From positions 1 through 17,490 of the forward strand of contig JAUZQL010000161.1 of the NCBI GenBank assembly GCA_030950975.1: a DNA stretch of 17,490 nt, given 5' to 3'. A model generated the notes under the pieces. It had not been told where the DNA came from, ran no database searches, and worked only from the letters and a program-made list of their open reading frames with translations. Shown piece after piece: positions 1-6,477 of this stretch; position 1 is the first letter of the stretch, and every line of letters starts with the position of its first letter. Made by a program: the position numbers and the translations under genes. The stretch comes from Mariprofundaceae bacterium (GTDB lineage Bacteria; Pseudomonadota; Zetaproteobacteria; Mariprofundales; Mariprofundaceae).

Positions 1-491
1 GTGCAAGCCGCAGTGAAGTCGATTTATTTGGTTTGTTGTTTGGAAATATTTTGACAGTGAGTGATTCCGAGTGGCATTGGTTATTATTTATCGGTAGCAT
101 GATTATGCTTGTGTTTGGATGGATGGCACGTGCTTGGTGGAGTATTGCCTTTGATGCCACAACGGCTTTAGCCAGTGGACTGCCTGTTGGTGTGTTGAGT
201 TTATGTTTGTATGGCACAGTTGGGCTGACTGTGGTGATGTGTGTCAAATTGGCAGGTATCGTTTTAACGACTGGTTTGATGGTGTTGCCTGCAACATGTG
301 CATGGTTTTGGGGACGTTCATTTCTGGGTTTATGGATTATGAGTATGCTGATTGCGTTGATTGCGACGCTATTCGGATTATTTGTTTCTTATACCTATGA
401 TTGGCCATCAGGGGCAACTATTGTCTTAACACTTTGCATCATCTTTATCATTAGCTGGGGGGCAACATGGAAACAACAACAGAGGCGGTAA
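1..491 (+). CDS. Zinc/manganese-type ABC transporter permease, ABC-3 family (5'-truncated)
   Basis: Inner-membrane permease of a metal-ion ABC importer (ZnuB/MntB-like), cut by the left window edge; the frame is open from base 3 and only the C-terminal ~162 residues are visible. The segment is strongly hydrophobic with several membrane helices. It carries the landmarks of the ABC-3 family in order: a SRSEVDLFGLLFGNIL stretch before a helix, a FDATTALASGLPVG loop matching the family D-x-A-x(3)-G pattern, the GIVLTTGLMVLPATCA helix, and a C-terminal G-x(3)-SYTYDWPSGATIVL motif. Known members pair with an ATPase and a periplasmic metal-binding protein; neither is visible, and they would be expected upstream. 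Zinc versus manganese or iron cannot be told from the permease. The following RDD gene overlaps its 3' end by 25 bases. Confidence 0.85.
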   Translation, partial: ASRSEVDLFGLLFGNILTVSDSEWHWLLFIGSMIMLVFGWMARAWWSIAFDATTALASGLPVGVLSLCLYGTVGLTVVMCVKLAGIVLTTGLMVLPATCAWFWGRSFLGLWIMSMLIALIATLFGLFVSYTYDWPSGATIVLTLCIIFIISWGATWKQQQRR

Positions 492-997
492 GACCAAAAG
501 GGATTAAAGCGGGCATTATCATACGTTTATTGGCAAGTGCTTATGATTTAACTATTTTATTTGGTTTGTTATTTATGGCATTTGCGCTATGGACTTTGCT
601 TGATTCCAATATGTCCAATACACCGAAACCATTGCAGTATTTACTATCTTGCGGCATTGCTTTTGCCTACTTCGTAGGTTTTTGGAGCAAAGCGGGTTTC
701 ACCACAGGTATGCGCCCTTGGAAATTACAAGTTGCCATGTTGGATACAGGTGATTTACCCTCTCTTGCATCTGCCAGTATTCGCTTTGTAGCATTGGGAA
801 TCACATGGGCTGCGCTGGTCGTAACATTCTTTCAACTCAACCTTTATGTCGCTACAGGACATATCAATCGCCCTGTGTTTGCCATTGCATCCATCATACC
901 TGCTTTGAGTATGTTGATGATGATTTTAACACCCCAACGTCAAGCTTTGCATGATATTCTTTCGGGAACAAGTGTGTTTCGGGTGAAAAAACCTTAG
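467..997 (+). CDS. RDD family integral membrane protein
   Basis: A 176-residue membrane protein. The RDD landmarks are visible: Arg and Asp in the first helix (RLLASAYD), a central G-x-T-x-G-M-x-P-W-K-L-Q segment (FTTGMRPWKLQ) equivalent to the usual G-x-T-x-G-K-x-L stretch, and a C-terminal L-H-D-I-L-S-G-T motif. Three or four hydrophobic helices lie around residues 20-45, 58-72, 105-125 and 135-152. The ATG sits 25 bases inside the permease gene, behind a G-rich stretch that can serve as a Shine-Dalgarno sequence, so the two are probably translationally coupled. The biochemical role of most RDD proteins is unknown; some have been linked to ion or osmolyte transport. A role alongside the metal transporter is only a guess from position. 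It converges on mutM with a 14-base gap and no evident terminator. Confidence 0.85.
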   Translation: METTTEAVRPKGIKAGIIIRLLASAYDLTILFGLLFMAFALWTLLDSNMSNTPKPLQYLLSCGIAFAYFVGFWSKAGFTTGMRPWKLQVAMLDTGDLPSLASASIRFVALGITWAALVVTFFQLNLYVATGHINRPVFAIASIIPALSMLMMILTPQRQALHDILSGTSVFRVKKP

Positions 998-1011
998 TTG
1001 TCATTGTTTTA

Positions 1012-1839
1012 TTATCGTTGGCATTGCAAGCAATAAAAAGTACTGCGCCCTGATTGGGTGATGCGTCGAATGATTCCACCACAATGTAAACAAGCTTCCC
1101 CTTCTCTTCCATAGACCTTAAATTCATGTGAAAAATAGCCAGGTTTTCCATCGACTTTTACAAAGTCACTGATGCTGCTACCACCAGCTTGAATGGCTGC
1201 ATGTAAGACTTCTTGAATGCTGATGACGAGTTGATTGATTCTCTTTTTTGAAATATTTTTAGCCAATCGTTTGGGATGAATAGCTGCTAAAAATAGCGAC
1301 TCAGAGGCATAAATATTACCCACACCGACAACCGTAGATGCGTCCATAATCAACACTTTAATCGCAACTTTTCGCTGCTGACATACTTCATATAGATATT
1401 CAACATGAAAATCATGTGATAAGGGTTCTGGTCCTAAAACGTTCGCCCATTTTGATTGAAGCCATGAATCTTCTGTAAAAATATTGGCATAACCAAAACG
1501 ACGAGCATCACGGTATCGCAAACTACAACCATCTTGAAAATCAAAACGTACATGTTCATGCAGTCCTGCTTCAATAGATTGGTCTAAAACATGAAATTGA
1601 CCTGTCATACCTAAATGCCAACATAATATGCGTCGTTGATGATCGGCACATAAAAAGTGTATCAAAATATATTTAGATCGCCGACAAATTTTTTCAAGGT
1701 ATGCACCATGAAGTATCGAAAAATCAGGGAACGGATAACGCAAACCAGCACGAAACGTACGCACTCTATTGAGTTGTTTATCCTTGAGTAAGGGCTCAAG
1801 ACCTCGACAGACTACTTCAACTTCAGGAAGTTCAGGCAT
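1012..1839 (-). CDS. mutM: Formamidopyrimidine-DNA glycosylase / AP lyase (Fpg, MutM)
   Basis: Base-excision repair enzyme that removes 8-oxoguanine and ring-opened purines and nicks the abasic site. The start is placed at ATG 1839 because the catalytic nucleophile must be the Pro exposed after Met removal; the longer frame (GTG at 1842) would add a residue before it. A GAAAGGA Shine-Dalgarno sequence precedes it. In the 275-residue product the N-terminal PELPEVE motif (P2, E3), the conserved Lys in SKYILI (about K56), VGVGNIYASE (N175) and a C-terminal C-x2-C...C-x2-C zinc finger (C250, C253, C270, C273) with the loop Arg in GRSTFYC are all present. The length matches the family (about 270). 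The usual GGTTLRDF segment reads GGSSISDF. All catalytic features are intact, so it should be active. It is transcribed divergently from the CNB-domain gene. Confidence 0.97.
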   Translation of the reverse strand: MPELPEVEVVCRGLEPLLKDKQLNRVRTFRAGLRYPFPDFSILHGAYLEKICRRSKYILIHFLCADHQRRILCWHLGMTGQFHVLDQSIEAGLHEHVRFDFQDGCSLRYRDARRFGYANIFTEDSWLQSKWANVLGPEPLSHDFHVEYLYEVCQQRKVAIKVLIMDASTVVGVGNIYASESLFLAAIHPKRLAKNISKKRINQLVISIQEVLHAAIQAGGSSISDFVKVDGKPGYFSHEFKVYGREGEACLHCGGIIRRITQSGRSTFYCLQCQR

Positions 1840-1905
1840 CACTCACTTTCCTTTCAATCAATATCACTTGCGACTCCATAAATTTGACGACATAGTTCAT
1901 AATAT

Positions 1906-2760
1906 ATGGCGATGATAACAAACAACGAAGCAGATGAGCTGAATGCTAAAACATTTCAACTTTTGTCGATGCTTTATCCTGATGAGCTGCACTTTTTACA
2001 ATCCGTGAGTAAGCTTATAGATGTTCCTGCTGATACAGCTGTAATCACAGAAGGACAAGATAATCAGACTTTATACCTTGTAAAATCGGGCGTTTTACAT
2101 GTCAGTAAACAGCATCATGGTGTTACCTTTGAAATTGGTGCAATTACACCCGGTGAAGTTTTTGGCGAAGCATCTATTCTGTATCGTACTACAGCAGGGG
2201 CCAATGTTCGTAGCATTGAAGCGTGTCAATTATACGTCATTGATGTGTCTTATTTTCAAGAGCTTATTCAAAATAATAGTCGTTTTAACCATGCTATCCA
2301 ACAACTTTCAGAACGCCGTTCTGCGGCAGGGGCGTTGGCAATTAACTCTATTTTTAGTCAATTACCACAAATCATTCGTGAAATAATGTTGTACAATGGT
2401 GAATATCTTAGCCTAAAAAAAGGCGATGTTCTTTTTTGCGAAGGTAAAACCAATACAGAGGCTGTTTACCTTATTTTAAATGGTAACGCAGAAGTATCGA
2501 TTCAACATCCTGCTCAACCCTCTGAAAGAATTGTCTTTGCAAACTTAACATCAGGTGATGAAGTGGGTGAAATTCCGATTATTACACACAAAGCACACGC
2601 TGCTACCGTCATAGCAACATCACCGCTGCGTTTGTTTAAAATAAGCGCACAATCTATTCAGCTATGGCTTCAGAGATATTCAGATTTTGAACGTGCTTTA
2701 CATCATGCTGTTCAAAATAAATTGCAACGTAATCTTGAAGCATTACGTCAGAAAAAATAA
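1906..2760 (+). CDS. Tandem cyclic-nucleotide-binding-domain protein, no output domain
   Basis: A soluble 284-residue protein built of two CNB (CAP-type) beta-barrel domains, about residues 20-125 and 150-260, with no recognisable helix-turn-helix, membrane or enzymatic part after them. Each repeat has the barrel glycines (G-D/E near the start, SG or NG before a strand) and a phosphate-binding cassette: FGEASILYRTTAGANV at 86-101 and VGEIPIITHKAHAATV at 220-235. The Gly-Glu pair that contacts the ribose is kept in both. The Arg that normally binds the cyclic phosphate (in R-x-A) is Ala in the first and His in the second, so cAMP/cGMP binding is doubtful. No clear Shine-Dalgarno sequence precedes ATG 1906; an in-frame ATG at 1912 is an alternative start. 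It stands alone between mutM and the convergent hfl operon. Function unknown; a signalling or scaffold role is inferred. Confidence 0.8.
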   Translation: MAMITNNEADELNAKTFQLLSMLYPDELHFLQSVSKLIDVPADTAVITEGQDNQTLYLVKSGVLHVSKQHHGVTFEIGAITPGEVFGEASILYRTTAGANVRSIEACQLYVIDVSYFQELIQNNSRFNHAIQQLSERRSAAGALAINSIFSQLPQIIREIMLYNGEYLSLKKGDVLFCEGKTNTEAVYLILNGNAEVSIQHPAQPSERIVFANLTSGDEVGEIPIITHKAHAATVIATSPLRLFKISAQSIQLWLQRYSDFERALHHAVQNKLQRNLEALRQKK

Positions 2761-2797
2761 ACGTCGCCACGGCTATTGCTAGGCTCTCAGTAAATTT

Positions 2798-2983
2798 CTA
2801 ACCCCTCACCAAGTGAATAACTAACCAGCCTAACATCACGCCGATAATGCCCATCACACGCAAAGATGCAGGTGGAATATCTGGAAGTCTTCGCATCATC
2901 TCAATCATTTGATTGGGAAAGAGGGCATATACTGCACCCTCTAATAACATGACCAAGCCCAAAGCAATCCATAAATCCTGCAT
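2798..2983 (-). CDS. DUF2065 small membrane protein (YjeT-like)
   Basis: A 61-residue protein with two hydrophobic helices, about 4-22 and 41-59, separated by a short polar stretch (MIEMMRRLPDIPPASLR). The sequence pattern LWIALGLVMLLEG...LFP and LR-x-M-G-x-x-G-x-x-L-G-W matches the DUF2065 family, whose E. coli member YjeT is encoded just downstream of hflC. The same order is found here, 21 bases after the hflC stop, with a GGAGA ribosome-binding site. Its molecular role has not been established; conserved linkage suggests an accessory function in the HflKC/FtsH membrane complex, which is inference only. Confidence 0.88.
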   Translation of the reverse strand: MQDLWIALGLVMLLEGAVYALFPNQMIEMMRRLPDIPPASLRVMGIIGVMLGWLVIHLVRG

Positions 2984-3004
2984 CTTTACTTTATCTCCAA
3001 TAAT

Positions 3005-3874
3005 TTACCGTGATTTTTCAAAGAAGTTAAAGAACTCAGAGCTTGGAGAAATTACCAAACGTGAACCTTCACCAATTGATTTTTTATAGGATTCCAATGA
3101 ACGTGAGAAAGCATAAAATTTTGGATCTTCCTGATAAGCTTTCGCATACACTTTAGAGGCTTCTGCATCTGCATGACCACGAATAATTTCCGCATTTTTA
3201 TAAGCTTCGGCTAACAATACTTTCTTTTCTTTTTTAGCTTGAGCCCGAATTTCAGTGGCAGCTTCTTCACCTTCAGAGCGATACTCTTTGGCAATCCGTT
3301 GACGTTCAGCTTTCATACGATCAAATACTTTTTCTGAGTTTCCTTGTGGTAAATCAGCACGTTTAATACGCACATCAACCACGCGAATACCCAAACTACG
3401 AACATCCTTATCCGCACGATCACGAATGCTAATCATCAATTCACGGCGTAAGTTTTCTTCTTTACCGCCTGATACAATTTCATGCAAAGTATGTTGTCCT
3501 AAGACTTCACGAACTTTACCACGCACAACATCTTGCATCCGTGCTGCAACACCAGCTTGTGTTCGCGCCACTTGAAAAACAAGTAAAGGATTAATAATTT
3601 TCCAACGGGTATAATTGTCTACATCAATGGTCTTTTTATCTTTTGTAATCACTTCATTGGGCAAAGCATCACTCACCAATAAGCGTTTATCAAAAAACTG
3701 GACGGTTTGCCAAGGCATTTTAAAATGTAAACCAGCACCTTCTTGTAGACCTTTGGCTTGACCAAATTGTAATACTAAGGCTTGTTTTCGTTCATCCACA
3801 CTAAAAGCAGACATACCAATCAATATAACAATCGCAGCTATAATCACACTAAATACAGTTTGTTTCGGACTCAT
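3005..3874 (-). CDS. hflC: HflC, SPFH-domain modulator of FtsH protease
   Basis: A 289-residue inner-membrane protein with one N-terminal helix (about residues 7-24), followed by the SPFH/band-7 domain facing the periplasm (VDERKQALVLQFGQ through the KRADLPQ region) and a long charged helical segment (EYRSEGEEAATEIRAQAKKEKK) typical of the HflC coiled coil. In known systems HflC assembles with HflK into a large cage around the FtsH AAA protease and limits its attack on membrane proteins. The start ATG overlaps the hflK stop by one base (TAATG), and a GAGGTG ribosome-binding sequence lies within the end of hflK, so translation is coupled. The length is slightly below the E. coli protein. No missing domain is evident. 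Confidence 0.95.
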   Translation of the reverse strand: MSPKQTVFSVIIAAIVILIGMSAFSVDERKQALVLQFGQAKGLQEGAGLHFKMPWQTVQFFDKRLLVSDALPNEVITKDKKTIDVDNYTRWKIINPLLVFQVARTQAGVAARMQDVVRGKVREVLGQHTLHEIVSGGKEENLRRELMISIRDRADKDVRSLGIRVVDVRIKRADLPQGNSEKVFDRMKAERQRIAKEYRSEGEEAATEIRAQAKKEKKVLLAEAYKNAEIIRGHADAEASKVYAKAYQEDPKFYAFSRSLESYKKSIGEGSRLVISPSSEFFNFFEKSR

Positions 3875-4980
3875 TACTTCACCTCCACTTTACTGGATAC
3901 TCGATCCAATGGTAAGTATGGCAACACTTGATCTGCTACCTTGCTATCAATAATGACCTTATCCGCTTTCGCCAAAACACTTTCCATCGTTTCTAAATAC
4001 ATACGTTTACGTGTGACCTCTGGCGACAATTTGTATGCCGCTAAGATACTATTGAAACGATTGGCTTCACCTTTAGCGTGATCCACAACTTCTTTTTGAT
4101 AGGCTTCTGCATCCAACACCATTTTCTTGGCTTCACCACGTGCTTTTGGAATAATATCATTGGCATATGCCTGTGCTTCATTCTTAGCGCGTTCTTTATC
4201 TTCTTTGGCTGCTTGCACATCTTTAAATTCATGAGCAACCGCAACAGGTGGTTTGACATCCTGTAAGTTTACACTGGTGACAGAAATACCTGCTTTATAA
4301 CCATCTAAAATAGATTGAATCAACACCTGTGTTTCAATTTCAACTTCTGCTTTTTTGGTGGTCAACACATCATCAATCATCGTCCGACCAATGATTTCAC
4401 GAATCGCTGATTCTGAAGCATCACGAACCGTTTTTTCAGGTGCATCGATATTAAACATATAGTCACTGACGGCTTTAATTTTATATTGAACCATAAAAGA
4501 AATATCCACGATATTTTCATCTTGGGTCAACATCAAGGATTCATTGGAGCGTTGATGACGACGACCATCACCCATGTCTCGAACACCAATCGCCAAACGT
4601 TGCACACGCGTAACAGGTAGTTTTTCAACAGTTTCAATGGGATATGGCAAATGCCAACGCAACCCAGGTCCTTTGGTATCAACATGTTTGCCGAATTGTA
4701 AAACGACGGCTTCTTCATCGGCAGCTACGGTATAAACACCTGATGCTCCCCAAAGTAAAAAGGCGACAACAAAAATACCTGCTAAAACACCTTTACTTAT
4801 TTCTTCTCCGCCGTTACCGCCATTGGAGTGTTGATCACCAAGTAAACCGCCTAGCATTTTTTGAATGCGTTTGATGATGGCTTCAAGATCTGGTGGCGTT
4901 GAATTGGGTCCACCACCTGAAGGACGTTTTTGTCCCCAAGGATTCTTATTATCATTGTTCTGGTTTTGACTCCAGGGCAT
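3874..4980 (-). CDS. hflK: HflK, SPFH-domain modulator of FtsH protease
   Basis: A 368-residue partner of HflC. The N-terminus has the family's cytoplasmic Gly/Asn/Pro-rich start (MPWSQNQNNDNKNPWG, then SGGGP), then PDLEAIIKRIQKMLGGLLG. A single transmembrane helix follows at about 63-83, then the SPFH domain (VAADEEAVVLQFGKHV, GLRWHLPYPIE) and an Ala/Lys/Glu-rich coiled coil (around VQAAKEDKERAKNEAQAYAN). The motif GLRWHLPYPIE and the Asn/Gly-rich tail distinguish HflK from HflC. A strong AGGAGG Shine-Dalgarno sequence lies 4-9 bases upstream of the ATG. It is the first gene of hflK-hflC-DUF2065; the promoter must lie in the divergent AT-rich region upstream, where I could not identify a convincing -35/-10 pair on this strand. 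The usual downstream purA of E. coli is absent. Confidence 0.96.
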   Translation of the reverse strand: MPWSQNQNNDNKNPWGQKRPSGGGPNSTPPDLEAIIKRIQKMLGGLLGDQHSNGGNGGEEISKGVLAGIFVVAFLLWGASGVYTVAADEEAVVLQFGKHVDTKGPGLRWHLPYPIETVEKLPVTRVQRLAIGVRDMGDGRRHQRSNESLMLTQDENIVDISFMVQYKIKAVSDYMFNIDAPEKTVRDASESAIREIIGRTMIDDVLTTKKAEVEIETQVLIQSILDGYKAGISVTSVNLQDVKPPVAVAHEFKDVQAAKEDKERAKNEAQAYANDIIPKARGEAKKMVLDAEAYQKEVVDHAKGEANRFNSILAAYKLSPEVTRKRMYLETMESVLAKADKVIIDSKVADQVLPYLPLDRVSSKVEVK

Positions 4981-5343
4981 ACATCCTCCTGCGTTTTTTC
5001 ATGACATATTTCTACAATCCGTCGCAGTGTAACGTCAATCTAATTCAATGCACTCTTACTTTTTCTAAGTCTTTATTCATGAAATCATCGTTCACGATTC
5101 AATTTTTTCTAAAAACCATAAGTATGCTTTAACTGATTAAATAATAGTCTTTAAGAGATGAATATTTAAGCATACCTAGTCTTAAATGGTGCATTATTAT
5201 CCACATCAATCCATAAGAAATAATAAAATAACAATATAAATCATATAGTTATCTTGTTTTAAGGCATTATTTTTATCATTTGGCACAGTCATTGTTTATA
5301 GCTTGGCAGTTTACATTTTTAAACGATCAAAAAGGAGAATACA
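4981..5343. promoter_or_regulatory. Divergent AT-rich control region between hflK and the porin gene
   Basis: A 363-base gene-free stretch, markedly AT-rich. From left to right it holds the hflK ribosome-binding site (4984-4989, minus strand), an 8-bp inverted pair (GTATGCTT at 5122-5129 and AAGCATAC at 5168-5175), and a near-direct repeat TAGTCTTWAA at 5145-5154 and 5177-5186, spaced 32 bp (about three helical turns). It also holds an NtrC-like half site TGGTGCA at 5187-5193, the sigma-54-like promoter at 5281-5296, and the porin ribosome-binding site AAAGGAGA near 5331-5338. No tRNA, small protein or terminator was recognised. Confidence 0.6.
5281..5296 (+). promoter_or_regulatory. Probable sigma-54 (RpoN) -24/-12 promoter for porin-glnK-amtB
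   Basis: The sequence TGGCACAGTCATTGTT matches the sigma-54 consensus TGGCACG-N4-TTGCW with correct GG-to-G spacing; the visible mismatches are A for G after TGGCAC and T for C in the -12 GC. The predicted start near 5306 gives a 5' UTR of about 38 bases containing the AAGGAG ribosome-binding site. glnK-amtB transcription from NtrC/sigma-54 promoters is well established in proteobacteria. An NtrC-like half site (TGGTGCA, 5187-5193) lies about 90 bp upstream, but its dyad partner is poor. Confidence 0.6.
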
Positions 5344-6051
5344 TTGAAAAAATTAGGTTTAACACTGGCAATGATTATGAGTGCAGGTTTTGCTACTGCA
5401 ATTCCAGCGCAGGCGGAAGATTCTGCGATTTCAGGCGATATAGGTGTTTATAGCCAATATATGTGGCGTGGTATGCAACAAACTCAAACAGCATCTGTAC
5501 AAGGTGATTACGGTTTGGATATTGGTGGTGGATTATCTGCTAATGTTTGGTTTGCAGCACCACTTGGAAACGCTACAGCAACGACTGGTAACAAGACTGA
5601 GTTTGATTTTACGGTTGATTATTCGGGTGAAGCAGGTGGCGTAAGTTATTCTGTCGGTGCAATTGCTTATACTTATTTGAATGCAGCCGCAGGTAATGCC
5701 AACGAAGTATATGCAGGCGTGGGCTTTGGTCCTGTATCTGCAACATATTATTATGCAGTTAGTGGTTCTTGGAAAAAAGATGCATATTTGGATGTAGCAC
5801 TTACTCAGGCTCTGGGTGGTTTTGATTTAGGTGCTGATTTTGGTATTTACTTACCATCAACATCAACCGCCAATCCAACTGGATTTCCAACTACAAAAAA
5901 TGGTCTTGGACACATTGATTTAAGTATTTCTAAAGATGTGACTGTCGGTGATGCAAGCATGACACCGTCTTTGATGATTTCAGTACCACAATACAGTGGC
6001 AAGCCTAACAATGCCAACCAAGTGGTTGCTGGCGTGAACTTCGCATACTAA
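5344..6051 (+). CDS. TorF-family putative outer-membrane porin (Gcw_chp family)
   Basis: A 235-residue exported protein. It starts at TTG 5344, chosen for the strong AAGGAGA sequence 6 bases upstream and because the signal peptide begins there. That peptide has MKK, a hydrophobic core, and a probable cleavage after IPAQA at residue 24. The mature part opens with the family hallmark SGDIGVYSQYMWRGMQQTQT and continues as alternating Gly/aromatic beta strands, ending in GVNFAY with a terminal aromatic residue as in outer-membrane barrels. The best match from memory is the TIGR02001/Gcw_chp 'TorF' family, often encoded beside glnK-amtB. A role in outer-membrane passage of ammonium or small nitrogen compounds is inferred from position, not shown. 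It is the first gene after the sigma-54-like promoter, and a hairpin separates it from glnK. Confidence 0.85.
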   Translation: MKKLGLTLAMIMSAGFATAIPAQAEDSAISGDIGVYSQYMWRGMQQTQTASVQGDYGLDIGGGLSANVWFAAPLGNATATTGNKTEFDFTVDYSGEAGGVSYSVGAIAYTYLNAAAGNANEVYAGVGFGPVSATYYYAVSGSWKKDAYLDVALTQALGGFDLGADFGIYLPSTSTANPTGFPTTKNGLGHIDLSISKDVTVGDASMTPSLMISVPQYSGKPNNANQVVAGVNFAY

Positions 6052-6058
6052 TGGATTG

Positions 6059-6094
6059 GAAAGGAGATCGATGGATGTCTCCTTTCTTCTTTTT
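6059..6094 (+). terminator. Hairpin with T-rich tail between porin and glnK (terminator or attenuator)
   Basis: A perfect 9-bp inverted repeat (GAAAGGAGA at 6059-6067, TCTCCTTTC at 6078-6086) with a 10-base loop is followed by TTCTTTTT. It begins 8 bases after the porin stop. The stem is only moderately GC-rich, so partial termination is more likely than full; that would leave porin mRNA in excess over glnK-amtB. The left arm also contains an AAGGAGA ribosome-binding sequence in front of an ATG at 6071. Confidence 0.6.
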
Positions 6095-6124
6095 ACCGCT
6101 CAAAAACAAATAAGGAGAAGTTTC

Positions 6125-6466
6125 ATGAAAATGATTCGAGCCATCATCAAACCTTTTAAACTTGATGATGTAAAAGATGCATTACTAGACATTGGTATTA
6201 CAGGCATGACCATCACCGAAGTGCGTGGTCATGGCCGTCAAAAAGGTCACACAGAGCTTTATCGTGGAGCTGAATACAATGTCGATTTTGTACCCAAAAC
6301 AGAAGTAACTGTGGTGGTTTCAAGTGATGAATTAGAAACCACATTGCAGACGATTCAAGAAGCTGCAAACAGTGGCAAGATTGGAGATGGTAAAATTTTT
6401 GTGAGCAATGTTGAACGCGTGATTCGCATCCGTACGGGTGAAGAAGACGCTGACGCATTGTCTTAA
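6125..6466 (+). CDS. glnK: PII nitrogen regulatory protein GlnK
   Basis: A 113-residue PII signal protein that senses ATP/ADP and 2-oxoglutarate and gates AmtB. The start is ATG 6125 with AAGGAG upstream, giving the standard MKMIRAIIKPFKLDDVKDAL beginning; the open frame extends further upstream, but those residues are not part of the PII fold. The T-loop reads GHTELYRGAEYNVDF with Tyr51, the uridylylation site, and the nucleotide-binding C-terminal segment GKIGDGKIFV...VIRIRTGEED is intact. GlnB and GlnK are very similar; the GlnK name rests on linkage to amtB, 11 bases downstream. Presence of Tyr51 implies a GlnD uridylyltransferase elsewhere in the genome. It is probably co-transcribed with the porin and amtB from the sigma-54-like promoter. 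Confidence 0.96.
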   Translation: MKMIRAIIKPFKLDDVKDALLDIGITGMTITEVRGHGRQKGHTELYRGAEYNVDFVPKTEVTVVVSSDELETTLQTIQEAANSGKIGDGKIFVSNVERVIRIRTGEEDADALS

Positions 6467-6477
6467 GGAGACGGACT

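Noticed and set aside
2761..2797. Possible terminator between the CNB gene and DUF2065
   Set aside because: No stem with a T tract is visible in the 37-base convergent gap.
4893..5132. Open frame of 79 codons on the plus strand across the hflK start
   Set aside because: It mostly runs antisense to hflK and its upstream region; it has no ribosome-binding site and no recognisable protein pattern.
5303..5317. Second sigma-54-like sequence (TTGGCAG...) just downstream of the first
   Set aside because: The -24 GG is present, but the -12 region reads ATTT with no TTG-C, and it would place the transcript start almost on the ribosome-binding site.
6056..6124. Extension of glnK to the TTG at 6056
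   Set aside because: The PII fold begins at MKMIRAIIKPF with its own AAGGAG site at 6112-6117; the extra residues come from the hairpin region. The internal ATG 6071 is kept as a finding only.
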